Positions 8,136 through 20,331 of a DNA stretch of 39,961 nucleotides are shown piece after piece. The translations under genes and the position numbers were made by a program. The notes below the pieces were generated by a model. It was not told the DNA's origin and made no database searches. It worked only from the letters and a program-made list of their open reading frames with translations. The DNA lies in the NCBI RefSeq assembly GCF_000819765.1, contig NZ_CDBT01000048.1, positions 1 to 39,961 on the forward strand, in the 5' to 3' direction. Positions within the stretch are counted from its first letter, which is position 1; each line of letters starts with the position of its first letter. The DNA is from Aeromonas bivalvium (lineage in GTDB: Bacteria; Pseudomonadota; Gammaproteobacteria; Enterobacterales; Aeromonadaceae).

Positions 8136-9464
8136 TCACGCAGTTTGGCGCCACTGATGCTTGATGAAGATGGCGGCCAGGGCCGAAAGCGCCAGCGCCA
8201 TGGGGTAGATGCTCATGCTCACCACGGCCAGGGGAGAGAGAGCGAAGATGGAGCCCAGCAGCAGCGCCTGAGCCCCCCAGGGGATCAGTCCCTGCACCAC
8301 GCAGGAGAAGATGTCGAGCATGGAGGCGGCACGGCGCGGGGTGACCCCGTGGCGCTCGGCCAGCTCCCGGGAGACCTTGGCGGCCACTATGATGGCAACC
8401 GTGTTGTTGGCGGTGCAGACATTGGTGAACCCCACCACCCCGGCGATGCCGAGTTCGGCCGCCTTTTCGTTCTGTTCGCCATTGTGCTGGCGAGTGAAGC
8501 GGGCAATCAGGGCGCTGATGCGCTTGCTGATCCAGGCCAGTCCACCCTGACGCTCCATCAGGGCGCCGAGGCCGCCGATCAGCATGGAGAGCAGGAAGAT
8601 CTCCTGCATGCCGGTAAAGCCCTGATAGATGTCCTTGCTGAACTGGCCGAGGGGGTAACCCGCCGCCATGCCCACCAGGCCGGCGCAGAGGATGCCAAGG
8701 CCGAGCACCACGAACACGTTCACCCCCGCCAGGGCCAGCCCCAGGATCAGCAGATAAGGCATCACCTTGAGCAGGTCGATATCCCCCTGGGGCGCCGGTG
8801 CGTCGCCCACGTTGCCGAGGGTGAGGTAGAGCAGGATCACCAGCACGGCGGCGGGGGCGGCAATCTTGATGTTCTCGCGAAACTTGTCCTTCATCTCGCA
8901 GCCCTGGCTGCGGGTCGCGGCTATGGTGGTGTCCGAGATGATGGAGAGGTTGTCGCCGAACATGGCGCCGGAGAGGATGGTGCCCGCCATCAGCACGGGG
9001 TCTATGCCGGCGGCCTGGGCCACCCCGAGGGCGACCGGGGCCACGGCACCTATGGTGCCCATGGAAGTCCCCATGGCGGTGGCAATAAAGGCAGAGATGA
9101 GGAACAGACCCGGCAGCAGGCACCAGCCGGGGATGAGCGACAGACCGAGCGCCACTGTGGCATCGACGCCGCCTGTGGCCTTGGCCACGGCGGCGAAGGC
9201 GCCGGCCAGCAGATAGATGAGGCACATGGCCATGATATTGCTGTCGCCCACCCCCTTGAAGAAGGTTTCAAGGTTTTGGTTGAAGCCATCCTTGCCCAGC
9301 AACAGGGCCAGAACCACAGCCGGCAGCGCCGCCACGGGGGCAGGCAACTGATAGAAGGCGAACTCCACCCCCTGCAGGGTCAGCCAGGTACCGGTACCGA
9401 TAAAGAGTGCGAGAAAAACCAGAAGTGGCAGCAAGGCCCTGGCACTGGGTTGGGTCTGGATCAT
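8136..9464 (-). CDS. NhaC-family Na+/H+ antiporter
   Basis: The 442-residue inner-membrane protein has about a dozen hydrophobic segments. Family motifs visible include the glycine-rich ATAMGTSMGTIGAVAPVALG stretch, GAMFGDNLSIISDTTIAA, and the C-terminal FTNVCTANNTVAIIVA region. NhaC-type carriers exchange Na+ for H+, sometimes coupled to organic acids, so the substrate is uncertain. I chose the ATG at 9464 because a GAGGAA motif lies just upstream; the frame is open 12 codons further to a weaker start. It lies upstream of fau on the same strand with a 98-bp gap that holds a short GC-rich repeat but no clear terminator. Confidence 0.88.
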   Translation of the reverse strand: MIQTQPSARALLPLLVFLALFIGTGTWLTLQGVEFAFYQLPAPVAALPAVVLALLLGKDGFNQNLETFFKGVGDSNIMAMCLIYLLAGAFAAVAKATGGVDATVALGLSLIPGWCLLPGLFLISAFIATAMGTSMGTIGAVAPVALGVAQAAGIDPVLMAGTILSGAMFGDNLSIISDTTIAATRSQGCEMKDKFRENIKIAAPAAVLVILLYLTLGNVGDAPAPQGDIDLLKVMPYLLILGLALAGVNVFVVLGLGILCAGLVGMAAGYPLGQFSKDIYQGFTGMQEIFLLSMLIGGLGALMERQGGLAWISKRISALIARFTRQHNGEQNEKAAELGIAGVVGFTNVCTANNTVAIIVAAKVSRELAERHGVTPRRAASMLDIFSCVVQGLIPWGAQALLLGSIFALSPLAVVSMSIYPMALALSALAAIFIKHQWRQTA

Positions 9465-9892
9465 GTGTTCCTCTGAAATTGAACAATGACCTCCTGTCAT
9501 GCACTGCTTTGTGCCTTTATCGGATAGGGATAGGGGAAAACAGGGCGGGCATCCTGCCGCATTGGGGGCCCACAGTAGTGAGTCAACCCCGCTCGGTCAA
9601 GATAGACGTCCAGACGGATAGGTGTTTTTATCTGCGCATTCTGTTTTTATTTAAATGTCCAGATAATATTCGGTAAAACAATATTTGTGTGTTTATTGTT
9701 CGGCATCATGCGGGTCAGCGAGTGAGTCTCTAGCGGTATTGCGTGCCTTCAATGAGGTGAGAGCGAAAAAGCATAGGAGGGGGCAGGCTATCTGGGGACC
9801 TGCTCTTGTGGCCGAGCGTCAGCCGCTCCTCTTGACGCTGAGCATGGTGCGGGTATTTCCGGAGCGAATGGATACAGGCTGGGGCTGCGCGG
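9465..9892. other. 428-bp gap between hydrolase and nhaC-like gene
   Basis: Bases 9620-9700 form an AT-rich island likely to hold the antiporter promoter (minus strand). Near 9814-9840 is an inverted repeat (AGCGTCA / TGACGCT) without a U-tract. A 100-codon plus-strand frame (9685-9987) has no ribosome site and runs into the hydrolase gene antisense, so it is not called. No RNA gene was recognised. Confidence 0.5.
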
Positions 9893-10861
9893 TCACTGCG
9901 CCAGTTCATGCACCGCCTGAACGGCTGCCGCGATGGCGCCCTGTTCCAGCGTCAGCGGAATGTGGCCAATACCGGGCAGTATGGTGACAGGCCACCGGAT
10001 GCCGAGGCGCCTCAATTCAGGTTCAAGTTGATCGGTTTGAAAGGCTTCGTCATTTGCGCCGGCGATCACGGCGCAGGGGCCGTGCACATTGCGCATGTTT
10101 TGCTGGTAGTTGCGCTCTGGCTGAAAGTTCGAGGCAAGGTTGAAGGAGTAGGAGGGAGTCAGCAGGGATGTCGCCTCTTCATTGAGGGCAAAATTCAGCA
10201 CGGTCAGATGGTTGAGCACGGAAATATGGACGCTGTTGAGGATGCTCAGTGCAATGAGGCGGGGAATGCCGACACGCACCCAGCCACCGCTGTTGGGCCG
10301 GTAGTTGGGGGCCGTGGGGCCGAGATAGGGGGAGAGAAGCAGATAGTTGTCGAACAGGGTTTGTCGCGAGCTGCCGGCAAAACGCAGGACAAAGCCACCT
10401 CCTGAGGAGAAACCGACGAGTGTGGCAGGCTTGCTGGGGGCCACCACCTTGATGAAATCGTCCAGATCGTCTTCGAGCTGACCTATGTAGGCAATGGTGC
10501 CTTTGCTGCCGGATGCGCCATGGCCGCGAATATCGAGGGCGTAGGCATCGTATCCTGCTTGCGAGAAGGCGCTTGCCATCTTGTGCATGCTCTGGCTGCT
10601 GGCAGAAGAGCCGTGAACCAGTACCACGCTGCCTCGAACCTTGTTGTCCTCTGCGCCATCGTACCGATAGGCCAACTGCGCACCGTCACGCGCCGGGTAT
10701 CTTGAGAGGGGCGGCATGCCGCTCCAGTCACTCCCTTTGAAAGGGTCGTTGATGCTGGCCATCGCCGGTGCCGGGCCCGGACCGCCAAACCACAGTGCCG
10801 CAACCAGGGCGACCAGAGCCAGTGACACCAGACCCACTGCAAACAGCAATCCAGCACTCAT
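9893..10861 (-). CDS. Membrane-anchored alpha/beta hydrolase (S33-like)
   Basis: The protein has 322 residues from the chosen start. An N-terminal hydrophobic segment (about residues 5-25) acts as a membrane anchor or uncleaved signal. The hydrolase fold shows the oxyanion segment VLVHGSSASS, the nucleophile elbow GFSSGG, and the terminal GIGHIPLT histidine. These are features of lysophospholipase or aminopeptidase-like serine hydrolases; the substrate cannot be told. The frame is open 57 codons further upstream, but those residues look random and the ATG at 10861 has GAGG/AAAGG just before it. Confidence 0.85.
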   Translation of the reverse strand: MSAGLLFAVGLVSLALVALVAALWFGGPGPAPAMASINDPFKGSDWSGMPPLSRYPARDGAQLAYRYDGAEDNKVRGSVVLVHGSSASSQSMHKMASAFSQAGYDAYALDIRGHGASGSKGTIAYIGQLEDDLDDFIKVVAPSKPATLVGFSSGGGFVLRFAGSSRQTLFDNYLLLSPYLGPTAPNYRPNSGGWVRVGIPRLIALSILNSVHISVLNHLTVLNFALNEEATSLLTPSYSFNLASNFQPERNYQQNMRNVHGPCAVIAGANDEAFQTDQLEPELRRLGIRWPVTILPGIGHIPLTLEQGAIAAAVQAVHELAQ

Positions 10862-11009
10862 CCTTTCACCTCGCTTGATATCGACATGGGCGTCGCTCTG
10901 GACCCACTCATTCGAACCTATCAGCTGGTACCCGGTCTGCCAAATGGTTGAGTGATACGACGAAAAGCGGCCTGCGACCAAAAATGAGGCTATGGCCTGC
11001 CCGGTTGGC

Positions 11010-11039
11010 GGCGCCTTTGGCGCCCACAGCAAGCTGTGG
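11010..11039. repeat. Two abutting small hairpins upstream of dapB
   Basis: GGCGCC-TTT-GGCGCC (11010-11024) is followed directly by a 7-bp stem CCACAGC / GCTGTGG with a 2-nt loop (11024-11039). They lie in the divergent region between the hydrolase gene and dapB, upstream of the proposed dapB promoter. Function unknown. Confidence 0.4.
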
Positions 11040-11051
11040 TGGCATCATGGC

Positions 11052-11935
<884 letters not shown>

Positions 11936-11942
11936 CGAAGAG

Positions 11943-11968
11943 AACCCCGGGCCGCCGGGGTTTTTTTT
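11943..11968 (+). terminator. Terminator of dapB
   Basis: A 6-bp GC stem (CCCCGG / CCGGGG) extended by AA/TT, with a 4-nt loop, is followed by eight T residues. Confidence 0.92.
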
Positions 11969-12148
11969 ATGTATTAAACAGGGCTGATGTTCAGATTTTT
12001 ATCTCAAAGCGCCATAAATCACACTCATCGGATCTGGTTGCGTGCGCAGGCACCCGAGTTGTCAGAAAAGGGTGAACAGAAAGGCCGCTCCATCCCCTTG
12101 TTACACGGCTTTTTTACATGATGTCAGTTAGCGTAAAAATTCAAATCA

Positions 12149-12184
12149 AGAAAAACGTTTTCCATTGGGTTTGTGAAATATACT
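12149..12184 (+). promoter_or_regulatory. Candidate carA distal promoter with PurR-like box
   Basis: The segment at 12149-12164 matches about 8 of 11 defined positions of the PurR operator around a central CG. It overlaps the -35 region for a TATACT -10 box at 12179-12184. No good -35 hexamer is visible. Confidence 0.35.
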
Positions 12185-12233
12185 GGCTTGAAATAGGGCT
12201 TTATCAGTGAATTGATTTTTTTATTGATTTCAT

Positions 12234-12368
12234 ATGTTGTTGTTATTGCTTTCCTTTTATTTGGTTTTTGCAGTTTGGTTGGCGCATGGCACCACCCTGG
12301 TGACCAGGGTGATATTTTCTTTTGTTGCTGGGGGTTGCATTGCAGTCAACTGCATAGATAATGGGTAA
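12234..12368 (+). CDS. Possible 44-codon leader ORF upstream of carA
   Basis: An ATG at 12234 opens a 44-residue frame starting MLLLLLSFYLVFAVWLAHG and ending at TAA 12366-12368. It lies downstream of the proposed distal promoter, is hydrophobic because the DNA is T-rich, and spans a hairpin with a U-rich tail. No Shine-Dalgarno motif is visible, so translation is doubtful. The arrangement recalls the pyrBI leader of E. coli, where ribosomes on a leader ORF suppress an internal terminator. Confidence 0.25.
   Translation: MLLLLLSFYLVFAVWLAHGTTLVTRVIFSFVAGGCIAVNCIDNG
12293..12323 (+). terminator. Terminator-like hairpin in the carA leader
   Basis: A perfect 8-bp GC-rich stem (CACCCTGG / CCAGGGTG) with a 3-nt loop is followed by ATATTTTCTTTT. 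It would lie in transcripts from the distal promoter and upstream of the proximal promoter, so it is a candidate attenuator. Confidence 0.45.
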
Positions 12369-12380
12369 TGTTGCTTTTTT

Positions 12381-12398
12381 ATTGAATTTAGATGCATT
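12381..12398 (+). promoter_or_regulatory. Candidate ArgR box
   Basis: The core TGAAT-N4-ATGCA matches the ARG box TGAAT-N4-ATTCA with one mismatch. It sits 18 bp upstream of the -35 of the proximal carA promoter. ArgR control of carAB is established in enteric bacteria. A second box at the usual 3-bp spacing was not clear. Confidence 0.5.
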
Positions 12399-12415
12399 TC
12401 TTTTGTGGAAAGACG

Positions 12416-12443
12416 TTGAAATGACATCATTTTTGAGTAGAAT
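12416..12443 (+). promoter_or_regulatory. Proximal carA promoter
   Basis: TTGAAA and TAGAAT are separated by 16 bp. This gives a leader of about 105 nt before the carA start codon. Confidence 0.6.
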
Positions 12444-12554
12444 GCGCCCAATTTGCCAGAAATCTGCCGGTTCGACCCCCAGTTTCGACGAGGGAATCGA
12501 GCCGCAACACCCAGGTAAATTGCTGAATTTAAAGCTAAATAACTGGAGGTTGTC

Positions 12555-13685
12555 TTGAATCACACTGCATTGCTAGTGCTGGAAGATGGAACTGTGTTCA
12601 AAGGCGTGTCGATAGGCGCCGAGGGATGTTCCGTTGGTGAAGTGGTTTTCAACACGTCGATGACGGGTTACCAGGAAATTCTCACCGATCCCTCTTATTC
12701 CCGTCAGATAGTCACCCTCACTTACCCCCATATAGGCAACACCGGCACCAACAGCGAAGATGAAGAGTCCAGTCAGATCCATGCCCAGGGCCTGATCATC
12801 CGTGACCTTCCGATACTTGCCTCCAATTTCCGCAATCAGCAATCTCTCTCCGATTACCTCAAGTCCCACAACATCGTTGGCATCGCCGACATCGATACCC
12901 GCAAGCTGACTCGTATCCTGCGGGAGAAAGGCGCCCAGAACGGCTGCATCCTGGCTGGCAAAAATTTGGACGAGGCCCACGCCCTGAGCCAGGCCCGCGC
13001 CTTCCCCGGTTTGAAGGGGATGGATCTTGCCAAGGAAGTGACCGTGAGCGAATCCTACCGCTGGACTGAAGGTAGCTGGCAGCTCGGCAAGGGGCATGTC
13101 ACCCCGAGCGACGTCAAATACCATGTGGTGGCCTACGACTTCGGCGTCAAGCGCAACATATTGCGCATGCTGGTTGACCGTGGCTGCCGCCTGACCGTGG
13201 TACCGGCCCAGACCCCGGCTGCCGAGGTGCTGGCGATGAACCCCGATGGCATCTTCCTCTCCAACGGCCCAGGTGACCCCGAGCCGTGCGACTACGCCAT
13301 CGAAGCCATCAAGACCTTCCTCGGCACCAACACCCCGGTGTTTGGCATCTGCCTGGGTCACCAGCTGCTGGGGCTGGCCTCCGGCGCCAAGACGGTGAAG
13401 ATGAAATTCGGTCACCACGGCGCCAACCACCCGGTCAAGGATCTCGACAATGGCACCGTCATGATCACCGCCCAGAACCACGGCTTTGCGGTAGATGAGA
13501 GCACCCTGCCCGAGTGCCTGCGCGCCACCCACGTCTCCCTGTTCGATGGCTCCCTGCAGGGTATCCATCGCACCGACCGTCCGGCCTTCAGCTTCCAGGG
13601 GCACCCCGAAGCGAGCCCGGGCCCGCACGATTGTGCCGGTCTGTTCGACCACTTTATTGAATTGATTAAGCAGTATCGCGCCTAA
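12555..13685 (+). CDS. carA: Carbamoyl-phosphate synthase small subunit
   Basis: CarA is the glutamine amidotransferase subunit; it releases ammonia from glutamine and channels it to CarB for carbamoyl phosphate, used for arginine and pyrimidines. The start is UUG with GGAGG 5 nt upstream; E. coli carA also starts with UUG, and the protein aligns from this residue (ALLVLEDGT). The 376-residue protein has the N-terminal CarA domain and a class I amidotransferase domain with nucleophile C266 (GICLGHQ) and H350/E352 (GHPEASPGP). carB follows after 16 bp with its own ribosome site, so the two form an operon. Confidence 0.98.
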   Translation: MNHTALLVLEDGTVFKGVSIGAEGCSVGEVVFNTSMTGYQEILTDPSYSRQIVTLTYPHIGNTGTNSEDEESSQIHAQGLIIRDLPILASNFRNQQSLSDYLKSHNIVGIADIDTRKLTRILREKGAQNGCILAGKNLDEAHALSQARAFPGLKGMDLAKEVTVSESYRWTEGSWQLGKGHVTPSDVKYHVVAYDFGVKRNILRMLVDRGCRLTVVPAQTPAAEVLAMNPDGIFLSNGPGDPEPCDYAIEAIKTFLGTNTPVFGICLGHQLLGLASGAKTVKMKFGHHGANHPVKDLDNGTVMITAQNHGFAVDESTLPECLRATHVSLFDGSLQGIHRTDRPAFSFQGHPEASPGPHDCAGLFDHFIELIKQYRA

Positions 13686-13701
13686 GAGGATAAAGAGAGC
13701 C

Positions 13702-16926
<3,225 letters not shown>

Positions 16927-16977
16927 GGGCAGCGCGGGAGATGTGCTCCCGCTCTTGCACGCAGGTTGCGAGCCATG

Positions 16978-17007
16978 AAAAACCCCGCCAGCACTGGCGG
17001 GGTTTTT
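16978..17007 (+). terminator. Terminator of carAB
   Basis: An 8-bp stem CCCCGCCA / TGGCGGGG with a 4-nt loop is followed by T5. A smaller hairpin (GCGGGAG / CTCCCGC, 16934-16952) precedes it. Confidence 0.92.
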
Positions 17008-17156
17008 GTTGTGTGCCCGTGTCGTCAGGGACAAGCTGAGCGGGGAACGCTATAAAAAGGTTTAACTATCCCTTAAATAGCCATTTGGCAGGCAATGATT
17101 GCGTAATTTGTGCCTTTTACTGCAATCTTTGCAATCTCTCACCCGGATTACTTCCC

Positions 17157-17162
17157 TATACT
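17157..17162 (+). promoter_or_regulatory. -10 box of a leuA promoter
   Basis: TATACT lies in the AT-rich stretch before the structured leader. A good -35 at 16-18 bp is not apparent. Transcription from here would give a leader of about 275 nt. Confidence 0.4.
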
Positions 17163-17167
17163 GGTTT

Positions 17168-17443
17168 CTCATCACACAAGGTCGTCTGCGCCTGCAAGAG
17201 CGGGGTGCGAGGATCAGGGCCAGTTGCTTATCCGGCAACCCAGGCCGGCCCCGGTCATCCACCGGGGTCACAGGAAACCGGTTGTGGGGTTACCGCCTGC
17301 GCAACCGTCAGGGCCGACGTTACCGCGCCAGCCTGCTTCCCTCTCCTTACCCCGTCTGCTTGCCAGCCCAGTCGTGTCGTTGCTGCCCCTCATCGCCCGC
17401 AACGGCGCCGCGCCTCAAGGACATCAGCCAAGGGAATCAGAAT
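17168..17443 (+). ncRNA. Structured 275-nt leader of leuA, unknown class
   Basis: At least four successive hairpins can be drawn: GTTGC/GCAAC with outer GGCC/GGCC (17218-17246), CCCCGGT/ACCGGGG with a 5-nt loop (17249-17267), CAGG/CCTG enclosing CGGT/ACCG (17271-17299), and GCGC/GCGC enclosing CGTC/GACG (17300-17329). A pyrimidine-rich single-stranded stretch follows before the ribosome site. It does not match the SAM, TPP, FMN, cobalamin or lysine riboswitch cores as I know them, and no leucine-rich leader peptide was found. It is a candidate cis-regulatory RNA. Confidence 0.4.
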
Positions 17444-19102
17444 ATGAGCTTCGATCATCGCAAATACCGCCCGGCCCCCGTCATCGCTCTGGCGGACAGG
17501 CAGTGGCCCAACCGGGTGCTTGAGCGGGCCCCGACCTGGTGCGCCGTGGATCTGCGGGACGGCAACCAGGCGCTGGTCGAGCCCATGACGGTGGCCCAGA
17601 AGCTGCAAATGTGGGCCCTGATGACCCACATCGGCTTCAAGCACATAGAAGTGGGCTTCCCGGCGGCTTCCCAGCCCGACTTCGACTTTGTGCGCGAACT
17701 CATCGAGCGCAATCTCATTCCCGATGACGTCACCATCCAGGTGCTGGTGCAGGCCAGAGAAGATCTCATCGCCCGTACCTTCGAGGCCCTCAAGGGGGCG
17801 AAACGGGCCATCGTCCACGTCTACAACTCGGTCAACCCGACCCAGCGCAACTATGTGTTCAACACAGGTCGCGACGGGGTCAAGGCCATTGCCGTGCAGG
17901 GGGCGCGCTGGGTGCGGGAGTACGCGGACCGCAATCCGGGCACAGAGTGGAGTTTCCAGTACTCGCCGGAGAGCTTCAGCAGCACAGAGGTGGAGTTTGC
18001 GGTCGAGGTGTGTGACGCCGTCATCGACCAGTGGCGCCCCGCCGCCCGCCCCATGATCCTGAACCTGCCCGCCACTGTGGAGGTGAGCACCCCCAACGTG
18101 TTCGCGGATCAGGTGGAGTGGTTCTGCCGCCACCTCAAGGCGCGCCCCGAGGTGAGCATCTCCATCCACACCCACAACGATAGAGGTTGCGGTGTGGCAG
18201 CTGCCGAGCTGGCGGTGCTGGCGGGGGCCGATCGCATCGAGGGCACCCTGCTTGGCAACGGGGAGCGCACCGGCAACATGGATATCGTCACCATGGCCAT
18301 GAACCTCTACAGCCAGGGGATCGATCCCGAGCTGGACCTGTCCGACATGGATGCCATCGTCGCCACCGTGGGGGCCTGCACCCAGATTGCCCTGCACCCG
18401 CGCCACCCCTATGCCGGCGAGCTGGTCTACACGGCGTTTTCCGGCAGCCACCAGGACGCCATCCGCAAGTCCCTGGCGGCAGAAAAACCGGATCACTACT
18501 GGGACGTGGCCTACCTGCCCATAGACCCCGCAGATTTGGGCCGCAGCTACGAGGCGGTGATCCGCATCAACAGCCAGTCCGGCAAGGGAGGGGTCACCTA
18601 TCTGCTGGAGCGCGATCTGGGCCTGCAACTGCCGCGCTGGCTGCAAATCGACTTCAGCCGCCGGGTACAGGCCCAGGCCGAGGCCAGCAGCAGCGAGGTG
18701 AGCCCGGAGCAGATCCGCGCCCTGTTCGAGCAGCATTATCTGGAGCCCGCCCACGGCTATCGCATCGGCCGCTTCCAGCTTGGTCGCGACAGCCAGGAGA
18801 GCCTGCGCCTCGAGCTGCAGACCCCGGGCGGCAGCTTGCAACTCGATGGCGAGGGGGAAGGGGCCATCACGGCCCTGGTCAACGGCTGGCAGCGCCAGAC
18901 CGGCATGCACATCGACGTGCTGGACTACTCCGAACATGCCCTCAGCGCCGGCACCGAGTCCCGGGCTGCCGCCTATGTGCTGCTGAGCGTCGATGGCAAG
19001 CGCCAGTGCGGGGTCGCCATCGGCCGCGACGTGGTCAGTGCTTCCTTGCAGGCGGTGATCAACGGCGCCGCCCAGGTCGAGGCCCTGCGCCAGAGCGCCT
19101 GA
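17444..19102 (+). CDS. leuA: 2-isopropylmalate synthase, long (LeuA2) form
   Basis: LeuA condenses acetyl-CoA with 3-methyl-2-oxobutanoate, the first committed step of leucine synthesis. The 553-residue protein opens the HMGL-like TIM barrel with WCAVDLRDGNQAL (metal and catalytic residues), has the HTHNDRG metal motif and GNGERTGN, and ends in a LeuA dimer/regulatory domain (about 425-553), where leucine inhibits in this family. The frame is open about 115 codons upstream, but those residues are low-quality and an AAGGGAA motif lies 8 nt before the ATG at 17444. It is the actinobacterial-type long form rather than the E. coli leuABCD form, and it stands alone without leuBCD. Confidence 0.95.
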   Translation: MSFDHRKYRPAPVIALADRQWPNRVLERAPTWCAVDLRDGNQALVEPMTVAQKLQMWALMTHIGFKHIEVGFPAASQPDFDFVRELIERNLIPDDVTIQVLVQAREDLIARTFEALKGAKRAIVHVYNSVNPTQRNYVFNTGRDGVKAIAVQGARWVREYADRNPGTEWSFQYSPESFSSTEVEFAVEVCDAVIDQWRPAARPMILNLPATVEVSTPNVFADQVEWFCRHLKARPEVSISIHTHNDRGCGVAAAELAVLAGADRIEGTLLGNGERTGNMDIVTMAMNLYSQGIDPELDLSDMDAIVATVGACTQIALHPRHPYAGELVYTAFSGSHQDAIRKSLAAEKPDHYWDVAYLPIDPADLGRSYEAVIRINSQSGKGGVTYLLERDLGLQLPRWLQIDFSRRVQAQAEASSSEVSPEQIRALFEQHYLEPAHGYRIGRFQLGRDSQESLRLELQTPGGSLQLDGEGEGAITALVNGWQRQTGMHIDVLDYSEHALSAGTESRAAAYVLLSVDGKRQCGVAIGRDVVSASLQAVINGAAQVEALRQSA

Positions 19103-19153
19103 GGCGGCGACATGGCCCCTGAGCCATAGGATGGCGGCGCAACCGCATGAAGC

Positions 19154-19187
19154 ATCCCCTGACCATATGGTGAGGGGATTGTTTTTT
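19154..19187 (+). terminator. Terminator of leuA
   Basis: An imperfect 11-bp stem (ATCCCCTGACC / GGTGAGGGGAT, one mismatch, ATAT loop) is followed by TG and six T residues. Confidence 0.88.
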
Positions 19188-19310
19188 ATGGAAAAACTGG
19201 CTCACAATACGGACGGTCATGCAATCCTGGGCGGCGCCCTGGGACATCAGGCTGATCGGGTGGCCGAGTGGCCGCTGGTGATGGAGGACATGCCCTTTGG
19301 AGACAGCGTT

Positions 19311-20216
19311 ATGATGAAGTCCCCTCTCAGATTGTCCGTGCACCCCGCCAGACTCTTTTCGCTGCCCCCGGGCCGCCGTCTCGCTCTGCTCTGCCTGCTA
19401 TGCCTGTTGTTGCTGACGTCGGGCCTGGATGCCGCCAGCTTCGCGCGCCTGCCAGAGCATAACCTCTACACCATCGGCGCCCTGGCCGAGATCATCAATG
19501 TGCTGACCCTGCTGTTCATGTTCTGGGTGGTGCAGTGTGCCGCGCTATCTCCGCGAACCTATCTTTTCCTCACCCTGGGTCTCGGGGGCTGGCTGGTGTC
19601 GGGCACCATAGATCTGATGGACGAGGCCTACTTCCAGCCCTGGTGGCTCTCCACCGTGGAGGACAGCCTGCGCAGTCTCGGCATGGTCGCCACGGCCTGG
19701 GGCGGACTGCTGATGGTGCAACAGATGTATGGCACCCAGGTGCGGCTTTCGTCTCTGGCCATGTCCGACGAGCTCACCGGGCTCTCCAATCGCCGCGCGT
19801 TTCGCGTCGTGCTGGCGTCCCACGCCGAGGAGGGCACGCCGCTCCTGTTGTTGGACCTCGATCACTTCAAGCAGATCAACGATCGTCACGGCCATGATAC
19901 GGGTGACGATGTGCTGCGAGATTTCAGCACCCTGCTGCGCCGCCTCTGCCCACCGGACGGGGTGGCGGCGCGCCTGGGGGGCGAAGAGTTTGCCATGCTG
20001 CTGCCCGGGTTTTCGAGCAGCCAGGCCCGGGATCTGGCTGAACGGATCCGCAGCGAGACCGAGGCGCTGGGGGCGGGGGAAGGCATTCCCTTCACCGTCA
20101 GTCTGGCGGTCGGCACCTGCCGCGCCGGGGAAGAGGTGGGGGAGTGGATCCGGCGCACCGATCTGGCTCTCTACCAGGCCAAGGCGCGGGGGCGCAACCG
20201 GGTCGAGCTGGCGTGA
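19311..20216 (+). CDS. Membrane diguanylate cyclase (GGDEF)
   Basis: The 301-residue protein would make cyclic di-GMP. The N-terminal half (to about residue 140) has several hydrophobic segments with no recognised sensor domain; the C-terminal half is a GGDEF domain with SDELTGLSNRRAF, the substrate-binding DLDHFKQINDRHGHDTGD and an intact active-site GGEEF. The start at 19311 is chosen because GGAG lies 8 nt upstream; earlier in-frame ATGs fall in or next to the leuA terminator. No RxxD inhibitory site is evident five residues before GGEEF. Input signal unknown. Confidence 0.9.
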   Translation: MMKSPLRLSVHPARLFSLPPGRRLALLCLLCLLLLTSGLDAASFARLPEHNLYTIGALAEIINVLTLLFMFWVVQCAALSPRTYLFLTLGLGGWLVSGTIDLMDEAYFQPWWLSTVEDSLRSLGMVATAWGGLLMVQQMYGTQVRLSSLAMSDELTGLSNRRAFRVVLASHAEEGTPLLLLDLDHFKQINDRHGHDTGDDVLRDFSTLLRRLCPPDGVAARLGGEEFAMLLPGFSSSQARDLAERIRSETEALGAGEGIPFTVSLAVGTCRAGEEVGEWIRRTDLALYQAKARGRNRVELA

Positions 20217-20331
20217 TGATGCCAGGCAGGCCTGCGCCCTTCAGATTGCCCGCCCCATCCACTACAATGGCCCCCTGTTTGCGTTCGGGGCTCCCATCCG
20301 GGATGAGGGGCCCGCACCCTAGGAAGCCTTC

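Larger units (their letters stand above)
11969..12554 (+). other. 586-bp carAB control region
   Basis: This AT-rich gap between the dapB terminator and carA holds the signals expected for carAB: a PurR-like box over a -10 candidate (12149-12184), a hairpin with a U-rich tail (12293-12323), an ARG box (12381-12398) and a strong promoter (12416-12443). In E. coli carAB has two promoters, the upstream one controlled by pyrimidines and purines and the downstream one by ArgR. The layout here matches that scheme but each site is predicted by eye only. Confidence 0.65.

Noticed and set aside
8106..9476. 456-codon plus-strand and 373-codon minus-strand frames
   Set aside because: Both overlap the antiporter gene; composition is Gly/His/Glu- or Arg/Pro-rich, as expected of shadow frames.
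9685..9987. 100-codon plus-strand frame
   Set aside because: No ribosome site and it runs antisense into the hydrolase gene.
17200..17245. SAM-I or lysine riboswitch in the leuA leader
   Set aside because: CCGGCAACC and GGGGTGCGAGGATCA resemble pieces of the S-box and L-box cores, but the remaining conserved elements (for example GGTGCTAA of the S-box, GCCGAAG of the L-box) are missing.
17390..18937. 515-codon minus-strand open frame
   Set aside because: Antisense shadow of leuA.
19188..19310. Upstream start for the diguanylate cyclase
   Set aside because: The ATG at 19188 abuts the leuA terminator U-tract and has no ribosome site; the extra 41 residues do not resemble a domain.
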